Below are positions 34,901 through 46,900 of a stretch of DNA of 64,000 bases, piece after piece. The stretch spans positions 2,456,001-2,520,000 of the forward strand of contig OX940863.1 in the NCBI GenBank assembly GCA_954871525.1. The letters run 5' to 3'. The notes below the pieces were generated by a model, which was not told the DNA's origin, searched no databases, and saw only the letters and a list, made by a program, of their open reading frames with translations. Position numbers and translations under genes: made by a program. The number at the start of each line of letters is the position of its first letter. Position 1 is the stretch's first letter. Source of the DNA: Parietaria judaica. Lineage: Eukaryota > Streptophyta > Magnoliopsida > Rosales > Urticaceae.

Positions 34901-37900
34901 GTTTGCCGACTCCTTAGCCGATGATGTTACAGGTTCGATCAAAGGAAAAATCTCGAACCCTAAAAACAGTGCTACCACAAGAAAAGAGATTGAGAATATC
35001 ATTCTTGGTGTTGATTCTCCAGTGCCGGAAGTTGCTCATCGTTCGTTGCTTCGTGCGTCAGCTTCATCACTCTCCAAGGACTCAGGTACTTCCGACAAGT
35101 CTCCGGGGATGCAGGATGTTTCAGCAACTTTGAAACGTAAAATCCCTTCCTCTCCCGGACCTTCCAAGAGACGAAAAGCTCCTCCTCCAGCCGACGAGGA
35201 TATAATTGATGGTACTATCCCTGATCAAAACGTGATGCGCAACAGTTCAGCTCCATTGGCTTCAAGTCAACCATCTTCTTCGGCAAATCAAGGACTATCC
35301 GCAAATGCTTTAAGTGCAAAATTCTATGATCTCGCCTCTGAAGAACGGTGGGAACGGTGTGAACTCCGCCCGGTTCACTTGGAAAGATATCTCGAGATGC
35401 GATCTTATGAAGGTACAACCTTTGCGGATTTCATCAAGGGTGCTAATTTGGAGTTTCTGTTCACTGGTCTTCGCCGAGCATTCCCGGCTCTTGTGCGAGA
35501 GTTCTATTGCAATCTTCAAACGACCAGTCGGTTGAAGTCTAGCGACTGGTTCGGGAAAGTTTTTGTCCGGGGTCATATTATTGATTTCTCGCCTTCTGTC
35601 ATTGCAACTTTTCTGAAATATCCAATTTCAGAAAATGATATCCCACACCACGATCGTCAGCTATCTGATCTAACTCCGATTTATCGTGTGCTCACTGGCG
35701 ATGACTCCGGCTTCTGGCCTCGAGGTGCAGCGGCAATTGCAGCAGCTCAGTTGTCTCTGAAATTCTTTGCCTTATGGAGGATTGTTATGGAGAACATCAG
35801 CCCTTCTTCTAACAAGTCTCGCGTTACGATCAAAGTGGCTAGAATAATGTACTGCTTTGCGAAGGGTCTTCCATTGGACTTGGGACGCTTTCTTTATGAA
35901 AACATCATGCAGTTTGCAAATGTCGGTTTGCCCGCTCAGAGTTTGCCATCTCCCTGCCTCATCTCGGAGATTCTGATTTCTCAAGTGCCTGATATTGCTA
36001 CCTCAGACGAAGCAGTTCAAAACTTACCGCAAAGTCGACCAACCAAATCTGGTTACGAGAAGCACTCGGATCTTCATCCCGCCAATGATGGATCCTCCTC
36101 CCGGATCAAACACATCTCGCGCTCGTCTGTTCCCAGTGAGGTTACTCCCCGTCGTTCTCCACGCTCTAAAATCAAGATGGTGGCTGAACCATCTACAAGA
36201 AATGGCTCCAGATCTGAATCTCTGCCCAAGACACGTGTGCACTCGCCTTCGGGGCGACATTCTCGACAGGCAGATCAGCGCTACTCATCCAGACCTCCTG
36301 GCCAGTCAAGTCATTCCTCCACAGGGGCAGTTCATCCAGCCTTAGCTGCTGTTCGCTCCGAGTTAGTAAATGTTCAGCGAGCTCAAGCCCTGGTGGTCCG
36401 TACGCTCGAATCTACTATGGCACAGGTTCACTCTCTCTCCGATCAGATTGTTCTGCTTCAAGAGACGATTCTTGACATTCAGACGGATCTTCGTTCTCCT
36501 TCCGAGTAGGCTTTGTCATTTTCCGTCAGCAGAGGGGGAGTAAAGTGACAGGGGGAGACATCGACGACAGGGGGAGCATAGCCATGAGTGACTCAACCAA
36601 ACTTTTTGTCTTTAAGTTTCCTTTGCATTAAGTTTCATCATTAAACAGTTCCTTTGTTGCTTTTGGAAACTGTATTTTGATTTGGGTTGTATTAAGTTTC
36701 CTTTTGTTGGTTATGAAAACTTTGGTCACTCAATTGGTTAATCAGAAGTTCAAGCTTATCTCATGACCGTTTGTTCGTCGCTACATGTCTACGGGTCACC
36801 TAATAATCTGCTCAACAAAAATGCCAAAGGGGGAGTTTGAAAAACTGTCTTTATTTGACAGTTTAGTGCAGTTTCATGTTTGGCAGTATTGTTGATCATA
36901 TGCGCGGTCACACCTACGAGTTCCTTATCCATAGAGCGGAATTGGTCAGTTTCGGTTGAGATATTTAAGGAATTCGTTCTCCCTTATCTGCTGGTCAAAT
37001 ATCAGAGTTAAAGGAGCTGGATAAATTCGAATTATTAAGGAAATACTTAGTCAAGGAAAGACTAAGTAAAAAGCCTTAAAATGAGGAAGAATTGGTTATC
37101 TTGTTGAGAGCTTTTGGGGATCTATTTAAACTGATCTAGGGCTCTCAATTTCGTTCATCCATTCACCCATATCTTGAGAGAAAAACGTACAGAGCTTGAG
37201 AGAGCATCCTTAGCCTTTTTCTCACAATCCCCGTGGATCGTTCGTTGGCGCTTTCTTCATGCGAAGAAGTCTGAAGGAGTCTGAAGCACTTCAACATCGT
37301 CAACGGAGTAGTGCACACCTGCACTGATCGACACTCGCCGGAAGCAGCCTTACTCGCTTGCCGTGCCGCCGTGTCATCGTCACAATCAACAGGTTACAGG
37401 ACTGGTTACATCGCTGGTCGCACTGGTTAGAGTGTATTGTCTAGTTTGTTGTTCGGTGAACAAATCGATTGTGTAACGTCCATCTTGTAATTATCAATGT
37501 TGATTAATCTGGGTGAGGGCCCCGCAGAGTAGATAGGTATCGAACTGCGTTAACAAAACATCGCGTGTGTCTCTTTACTTTCGCATGTGTTTGTTTATCG
37601 TTATTTTCCGCATAACCGAAGAACGTGACGTTTCATACATAATTAATTAAGCATCTGAAATGGAAAAAAGATGATATAGCCTAAACCAAGGTGTCACTGT
37701 ACTCTTCATCATCAGGGTCCTGAGGAGCTTGAACTTAGTTGGAACGATCCCTGAGTCTATATGGAAGATTATGCCTAATCTTGATGTATTGTAAGTTAAT
37801 TTTTTTTTTACTTGCGTAATTTGATTGTATAATAATAAGGGAGAAAGGAGAATGAGATCATTATCATAAAGGTGGGCAATGTTAAAATTTAAATCGTTAG

Positions 37901-40900
37901 TGAGGATGAATTCAAAATTCTTAATAAAGTTTCTTTTGATTCTAATGGTATTGTCTCTTTCACTTGATGTAGACATCATAAATACTGTTTCTTAATAATC
38001 CATTTTTCTTGAGATCCTATATAGAATCAATTAACTTATATTTTTGTATTCACTCAGGGACGTAAGTTTTAATAACTTGGAAGGAAATCTAGACTACAGA
38101 ATCAACAAAACCAAACATATGTAAGAAGTCGGTTCATTTTTTATTTGTGGATCTATAACTGTTAATTGTTGAAGTGAAAAATCACTTCGCCACTCACCAT
38201 ACGACACATTAAATTAAAGTGTTTGGGGGAATCGTTGACTTTGTCTCTCGTTAAGGATTAGCTCGATACATTTCGAGAAATTGCAGGGTAAAGTGTTTGG
38301 GGAATCCTTGACCCTCTATTGACTATGTCCTATTGCGTTTATTGATCTTTTAGTATGATGGAGTCGAATACAAAAGATTACAAGAGTAATAACTTACTAA
38401 AGGTGTATTTTTTTATCTAGCCATCCATTTATAATCTTCCATCGTTGCTTATCTTGGATTATCTTCTTTAATTCGTGGAGTTGAAGGGTCTCAACCTCCA
38501 TTATAATCGAGCTCTTACAATGCTTTCCCAAGGGAAACAATAATTGTTAACACATTCTCTTTTAAGGATCACTAATTATGATTAATCAATTGCCTACTTT
38601 AAGGTACTTAATTACGCATTTAATTTAAGCATCGAGTTGATAACTCAGAGTTTAATTGGCTTTGTATCATTCTCGAAGGGAAATTCATAAAACAACCCTC
38701 AATACACCAAAATTTTTATTATTAACTCTCAAATTTTCATAATTCTCAAAACAACCTTTTTAAATACCGAAATACCCTTAATACTGTCCATTTTTCAGGA
38801 TTAATACGTCCGAAAAAATGAACAGTATTAGGGGTATTTTGGTATTTGAAAAAGTTGTTTTGAGAATTATGAAAACTTGAGAGCTAATAATATAATTTGT
38901 GGTGTATTGAAGATTATTTTATGAAGTTTCCGTTCTCGAATAAGTTTGGAATATAATTGCTATGCAAATGGGCTTAGGCTGTGATTACTTAGCAGGTTGC
39001 TCAATGGGCCAAGCTCATTGACCATTTGTTACACGGAGAAATATACGATTTGCGTTTATATACTATTTGATAAAGACAGTCATACATGCCAACAATATAT
39101 ATTTACATTTTTTTCCTTGTTATCTTATACGAATAATAATTATTCAGTTTAGCGACTATTTGACTGAGCTTTCTTGTTAATGTTCAGGTTTTTTACAGGT
39201 AATAAGTTGAGCGGACATGTCCCTAGCTCATTCCTCAGCAATACTATGCAATCAAATACGTACGTTCCTGAACTTTGATAAAATGTTTTGGTTTATTATC
39301 GGCATATATACCAATTTTTTTTTAACATCCGACTTATATTCCATTTTTTTTTCGCGGTATATGTTGCAAAAGCCTTAAAATGTACTCAAAGTCAACCTAT
39401 GTTAACAATTCCGTCAAACATCCGACTTATGTTCCGAAAATGATTTGGTACTTTAGCTGTAATTATAATGATTTGTTTCTATGCACGTGAAGAGACAAAA
39501 AATGAGTATATATGCCGCAAATAAAATAAAGTATATGCCATCGATAAATGATTTATGTGTTTATCAAGATTTAAGGGTGTGACACGTGGCAAAAACTAAT
39601 GTCCAGAGACGGAATTGTTAACTGAAGTTGACTTAGAGTACGTTTTAAGACTTTTAGAATATATGCCGCGAAAAAAGAATGAGTACCTAAGTTAAATGTT
39701 AGCAAAAGAACTGGTACATATGCCGGTAATAACCCAAATATTTTTATTAAAAACAGAGTCTAGAGTTCTCTGTCTTTCTACATTCTATTGCGTTTAACGA
39801 ATAAATGAACCTCTATTGATCTTTGAATTGATGATAAACAAAACGTTAAACCTTACATGTTCCATGTAATTAAGTAACCAGAATATGTCATATAAATAAA
39901 ATAAAAAAATTCATCCAATAATTAAAATTGTAAATCCTTCATTAAGTATGCTGGTTTTGTTTTTGTTTTTTTTTTGTTTTTTTTTTTTTTGCAGTGACCT
40001 GTCGTATAATAATTTTACTTGGCCAACAACGACATGCAACGGAAGCAAGTGAGGATATGCGTTTTTTTTTTTTATTATTATTATTAAAACCAATTTTTGC
40101 TTCTTTCTTTTACTATCTTTGTTAAGTTTCATATTAATTTAGCTATATATGTTTAGTAAAACCTCTATAAATTAATATTGTTGGGACCCAAGAATTTTAT
40201 TATATTATCGAGGTTATTAATTTATCGAGGTAAAATTTAGTCCTGTTAGTTAGAGTCGGGACCGTACAAAAGTATTATTTTATCGAGGTAAAATTTAGTC
40301 CTGTTAGTTAGAGTCGGGACCGTACAAAAATATTATTTTATCTAGATTGTTAATTTATCGAGTACTAATTTAACGATGTTCTACTCTTTTTTTTTTTTTT
40401 TAGAGAAGTAATTTTTGTTGTAATCTTGTAGTTTATAAGATTTTTCTCGTTCATCCAATGTTTCAGCGTGGAAAAATTGAATACATATAGGAGTTCCGGC
40501 ACGAACAAGTAAGATTACTATACTTGTTGTGTGTGATATTATAATTTGTTTGGTCTATAAAATATTTGCAGGTTAATACGTCACGACAAGCTTATACTCT
40601 CCGAATTTGTTTTTCAGAGAAGGTTTTTTTCCTTGTCCGGATAAACTCAATTGCCAACAGCGTACGTATATAGTTTCGGGAAAAGGGGGCTAAGGTCCTT
40701 GAATTTGCATATTTGTTGCAATTAAGTCTCTTATACACAAATTTTGGTGGCAAAAGTCTCCACCATTACAATTTTGTAGAAAAAAAAAATATGGAGCCCA
40801 ACGTTAAGTGACACTTGTCAAGTCACGTCAGGACATATATCTCCATGGCGGAACTCCCTGAAATTCGTATGTTTGTTGCAATTAATTATGTCCGACTATA

Positions 40901-43900
40901 CACAAATTTCGGTATCAAAAGTTCTCACAGTTACAATTTCGTACCCAATGGACTGAGTCTAGCGTTAAATGCCATGTGTCCCTTGACGATCGAGCTGCAT
41001 CAGACGGCTAAGCCCACCGGTTACTAATTGCACTTTACATTGTTAATATTAAAACACGCCCTTTTTGTAGATCATGTTTCGATGATTCCCCAGTAACTTC
41101 AATCGGGGATGAGAATATCCGAGATGCCAGTCCATAAATCCTAAACCCTAAACCGTTAAATTGCACTTTTCATTTTTTTTTTTTTGATGTTGTTGCTTTA
41201 ATATGTTGTATTTTAATTGTGTACTTAAACAATCAAAGTAAAGTGCAATTCGTTTAAGGTGGGGCTACACGTCTGCCATTGTAAAACCCTTAAAAAAAAA
41301 AAAAAAAAATGAGTCAGAAAAGAAAAAAAAAGGGTTTGAATAAACCCATTTCCTCTCTCTCTCTCTTCCCGTATTCCCCTCTCTCTCTCCCTCTCATCTC
41401 TTTTATTTTTTTTTCTCTTCCAATCTTCAAGACAACATATCTCCCTCATCGGAACTCCAATCGGCGAATGGTTGATACCGTCGGAAAGCTCGTGAAGAGG
41501 CGAGTCCGGTGATAGGCGTATGTTAGCCGGAAGTCGTGTCATTTGGCCAGAATAATCGCCGGAAGGTTCGGTTTTAAAACCTTAGATCTATTTCATTCCG
41601 GTTATATTTTGAGAAAACTAACACCGGAATCATGTTCATGAAGCCTATTAGAGTCCGTTGGTGGTGCCACCTCGCCGTCGTCGTCGCCGGCCGCCGCCGT
41701 CGGCCGCCGCGTCATTTTCCGATCCCGGATTTTATTGAGGGGTTTTGAAGCCCTCGTCGAGGAGATCGAAAGCCCTCGATCGGAATCGTCATCGGACTCT
41801 CGGTAAGCCCGAATTTCCTTGACCTAGTTTCTGAATTTAGATGATCAAATTAGGTGTGTTCTGGGCCTTGATTGATAAAATTGACCTCGCCGTTGTGTTT
41901 AGAATAGTCGGATTAGGCTAGGAGAGGTATTACATAGTCGAATTGATGCCCGTTTTACAGCCTCGTTTTGCGTGCCCAACAAGATTTCGGCCCGGGTTAA
42001 ATTTCAGCGTGTCGGGTTTTAAATTGACAATTTAAATCCCAATCTTAGTAACATTTGACTTATGGATGGTATCGGTGTTATAGTTGGCGCAGATAGTTAT
42101 TCCGTGGTCGCCTCGAAGACTGTGTTGCCCGAACCACCCGTTTTGAATGTTCAACGGATACAAAGTCTCTGATCATCGATCGGTCTAAGTGTCCACGGAT
42201 TGAGGTAGGGGCTATTACCTTTTCTCGCTATTTAAAATGAACGTAGAAACCAACGATTAAATAAAGATCGAACCGGATAGGTTAAAATTGGAATTATAAA
42301 ATATTATTTTAATTGATGAATAAAAATTAATGTTATGATTGTCGTCGCTTGATAGCGAGGCTAGATACCAGGTATAGTTGCATCAGATTGATGCTTGTTA
42401 TATTTTATGTTTATGACTACGTCGGGATGACGTATGTTGATATGGTATCCGCTTCGGGCGGATGATGATTAACATGATATGGTACCCGCTTCGGGCGGAT
42501 GATGTGTGTTGATATGGTACCCGCTTCGGGCGGATGAGCTGCTGACGAGCAGCTGGCTACTGCGCAGTAGGCCGGATATGGATATGGATATGGATATGGA
42601 TGTGATTGGACCCAAAAGTCAACATTTCGACCCATGGCGAACTGGCCGTCTTTGGTGGTGATTAGGATCCCGAGTCGAGGGCGAGTTACGGTTAGGGACT
42701 TCTAGTCCACCTGTGCTCGTGCCTTGAGGACTCGATGGGATATAGTGGAGAAAAGGCGCGAGCTGACTCGGCATGGACCACCGAAATGATTTGACTTTTG
42801 TGGAGTATATTTATTTATCTGTTTTATTGTTGAAAGTGAGAAAATGATGAATAAATGGTTTATGATGTCATTTAATTTAGTTAATCGAAATTTGACTAAT
42901 AAAGGTTCGGTAAAGAGAATTGGTAATAGATTCCCTACTGAGCCTGTGGTGCTCACCCCTTCCATATACATCTTTTTCTTTCCAGCTTCAGGTGGTGTTC
43001 AGTATCAGACTCCGGAAGAGGAGTAGTTTGATTCAGGAAGTCTACATGTTCGTCGTGGTTAATTTCGTATTTTTAGTTGATCTTTTATTTCGAAAATGTA
43101 AAGGATTAAATTAAGGATATTTGTGATGGTGGTACTTTGTAATTGTCGTTTTATGGTGTTGTATAAACTGTGGTCGTTTATGTTGTATTGTCGTTTTAAG
43201 TCCCATGGGCAAAAGTTATGTATTTGTTGACGTGGATGTTGAAAAGTCAAAGTTTATCATTTATAAAGTGATGTGTCATTGACTGGTCCAAGTTTGAAAA
43301 GTCGTTGCTTTTGTTTTATTCTACTAACCCCCATTTAGGGGCGTTACAGCCATGGCTCGATACATTGAAGGGAACACGACGTTAACATCTGACTCCATCC
43401 ATTGTAACGATTGGGAATTGGTTCATTTGATACCATGCGAAGTAAGGAACTTTTGCCTTGTGACATGACTTGACACGTGGAACTGGGACATGTGGTTTTA
43501 ATGTTGGACTCCGTCCATTTTCTATAAAATTGCAACTGTTGGGAATTTTGCCATAAAAAATCTTGTATAGAGACTTAATTGCAACAAACATGTAAAACCA
43601 GGAACTTTTGCCGTTATATTCCCCGTATTTCTTTTGTTTCTACTTTATTATACCCTCATTTTAAGAAATAATCTTCACCTAAACCTTTAAATAATTAAAC
43701 TAAACACTTAAAATAAGAACAAACAGAGGCACCTAAGATCATATAGACAAAATTGAAGAGCATCATATACTAAATACTAACTACTCGTGTTTAAAATGTG
43801 GCAGACCGTAGATCGTCACTTTATATAAACTGCGGAGGACCGAGCGTGACAGTAAAAGATGATAAAAGAAATATCACCTACGAAGGCAACACGGAAGATG

Positions 43901-46900
43901 GATTAACCGCAGCCAGGAGCTACGTAAGTGCAACAAACTGGGGATTCAGCAGCACTGGGGATTTCTTGGACATCAAACAGAATTTCAGCTATATCATGCT
44001 AAACAAGCTTGGAAAACCAGAGATGTCATTGTACGCCACTGCGCGCATATCTCCGCTTTCTTTGACCTACTTTGCTTGCATGGAAAAGGGCACATACACG
44101 GTGATGCTTCATTTCGCAGAGGTCGTGCTGGTCAGTAAGTTCAGGAGTATCGGGAGACGAGTTTTTGACATTTACATTCAGGTAAAAGAGAAGAAAACTG
44201 TGCAGGAAATGGTCAAGTTAGGAGATCGATAGATGTTTCTACTTTTAGTACTAGTGTTGCTTCTGGAAATATTTCAGAATCTTTTTTTAATGATAATAAA
44301 AAAAGAGTACATGAAAAAAATAATAATTATACTCTAACTAATTACATATGATAGTTATTTATAAGATACATGGCGCTGCTAATTTATGTATTTCCAGAAG
44401 TACTCATTTTTCTTTTTCTACTGTTGAATTCATTTTATGGGTGGTGTTTTTCTTTTTCTCCATATTTTAGCATCACGAGGGCTTGAACTTTGAATACAAG
44501 TTCAAACGTTCAACTACTTGAGCCATCGATGCTATCGACGTTAGACACATATGGTGTGTTGTTGACCGTGGAGGCTTGTTTGTGGTATTTTTCAGGGAGA
44601 AAGAGTGGAAAAAGATTTCAATATAGTTGAGGAGGCTGACAAAACTTCTGGGAATGATCAAGCTGTTGTGAAGCAGTACTTGAATGTGATTGTGACGGAT
44701 AATACTCTTGAAATCCGTTTCTATTGGGCTGGAAAAGGAACCCGAGTAGTTCCCGCTAGGGGCTTCTACGGAGCTCTCGTATCTGCTATTTCTGTGTTTC
44801 CAAGTAAGTTGTGAATTCTTTTATGCAAGTATACATTTTGAAATGACTAATATAATGATAAGAAAAGTTGATCCACGGAAAATTGTTACTAAATATTAAA
44901 GCTAAGTACCAATATCTTATCACTTTAATTTATCCAACAAAATAAATTTGTTTTGCTTTAGAAAGATATAAAACATTTAACAAATGAGTACATTGAATAC
45001 TAAAACGAAATTTTACGGTCAAATTGAGAAAAATATGATCAATTGAATCATTTCACCCGATTCTTTGTATTATCCCTTTTGATGATCAAATTGCAAGATG
45101 TTAACCAAGATCCCTAATTCTTCAAATTGAACTCTTCTGATACTCAATTCGAGTTATCCTTGTTAACTATGAGCAGTTCATCGAACTTGTTTTCTTTAAC
45201 ATGTTACACATGTTATATAAGTGTATTCTTATATATCTTATACAAACTAAATATTTCTATCATATATCATATAATTATATATTATTCTACACGGGTAAAT
45301 ACAAAATTTATTTTCCCAAAGTTCTTAAGGTTTACCAAATAATTATAATCAGTAACAATTAATTAGAAGAATTAAGAATAACATAAAATAAAAATAAAAA
45401 AATAAAAAACTCAAGCTTGACATTAATCAAAGAAATAATAATCCAAATTATGTTACGTGTGAATTCAGATTGCAATCCCATGGACAAATTCGCTCATGAT
45501 GAATTTGAGCACAAACATCATGAAGAAAGAAAATGTAGAAAATATAGTGATACAAATGAAAAGAATCTCTCGGTCGTTACTCGTCTCCATCCTTCTTCTC
45601 TGTTGAATCCTGATCGCAAAATTCAATCTCCATTGGGTTTTTCGAGTAACTTTGCCTCTTGTAACGTTTTCTCTCTCAGAATTCAATTCCAATGGGGTAC
45701 CGAATTTTTTGCCAAATATATATATTTGCTTGTTTAGTACATTAGTCCAATTAATTTATTCACCTTGATTTTGAATTTTATCACAATCTATATCTACTCA
45801 AGTAACTCTTAAAATAAACAAATTAAACGGCTGTAATACCAACATAACTCTAATAATAGGATTCAATTTATCGGTATGAAACCGACTCATGTTGGATCTC
45901 TTCCGAAGTCTGGATTTCTATAGAGGTCAGAGGTAAGGCTCATCAAAAATTCAGTTTTTGTCGGTGTAAGTACCACTGAACATATGGCTTTTGGGTTCTG
46001 CATTAGAGGTAACAAATCTCCTTATTCTGAATAAGGCTTAGGTGAGGAGTTAATATAATGTAAAGCTACTTTAATGGGTGTCTGTATTTTTATTTATTTG
46101 AACTTATTTTGATCTCGGACATTTAACACACATGCGTGACATGACCACCATTATGCAGAACATGAGAAAATGAGCATCACTACTCATATTGTGCACGGTA
46201 TCGTCGCTGCAGTCTTAAGCATAATCGTTGTGATAGCGGGTGCCATTTTTTGGAAAAGATACAGCAGACAAAGATCATCAGGTTTGCGATTGATTGAGTT
46301 CTCCTGTCTGCGGAGTTCTGTTTCGATAGTTTTTTTTTTCTTTTTCTTCTTCTAATTTTACTGTGAAGATAATACCGGGTCACCATTGCAGAGATGCGGG
46401 GTTTAGAGCTGCTAACTGGCTCATTCAGCTTGCGACAGCTAAGAGCTGCCACCGGAGATTTTGATGAGGCAAACAAGCTCGGAGAGGGTGGATTCGGAGC
46501 TGTTTACAAGGTAATGTTTTCGATCCAGCAAGACATATAAACAGTCAGTGGTTGCACAAGGACAGACAGACAAAGTCACGACTGTAATGTAGTCATTTTA
46601 CAAACAGAGGCTAAGTATCGAATGCTACAATAAATCTGTCTCACAAGTTCCTAATCTGAACGCTAACAAGAAAATACGGTGCTTCATAAATGGTAAAATT
46701 GAGTTCTTAATCGTGTATATCTTGGATAGTTTTCTCTTTCAAATTGCCAGAAGTCACCTATTTCGTGATCATGTTCCAATTTATTGATATGATCGTTGCT
46801 TATGCTGGATGAGTATCATATGGAAAAAGAGGAAATAATATCTTGAAGATTTGAGTTTTAAATCTTCATTGAGAAATTTTATGTTTCTAATAAAATTAAT

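Larger units (their letters stand above)
27543..37635 (+). mobile_element. SIRE-like Copia LTR retrotransposon in copy B intron 10
   Basis: A complete 10,093-bp element with two 798-bp LTRs that I read as identical, a 5-bp target duplication TACAT (27538-27542 and 37636-37640), a tRNA-Met primer site, gag-pol in Copia order (protease, integrase, RT, RNase H), a third ORF after pol, and a polypurine tract next to the 3' LTR. A long gag with a coiled-coil and an ORF after pol are known of the SIRE/Maximus lineage, so that placement is likely. It sits in the same orientation as the host gene, 14 nt after the exon 10 border. A one-base frameshift separates gag-protease-integrase from RT. Confidence 0.93.

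Noticed and set aside
34638..36509. Third Copia ORF as a true viral-type envelope gene.
   Set aside because: No signal peptide, TM segment or fusion-like features are visible. It fits the plant transposon protein domain better.
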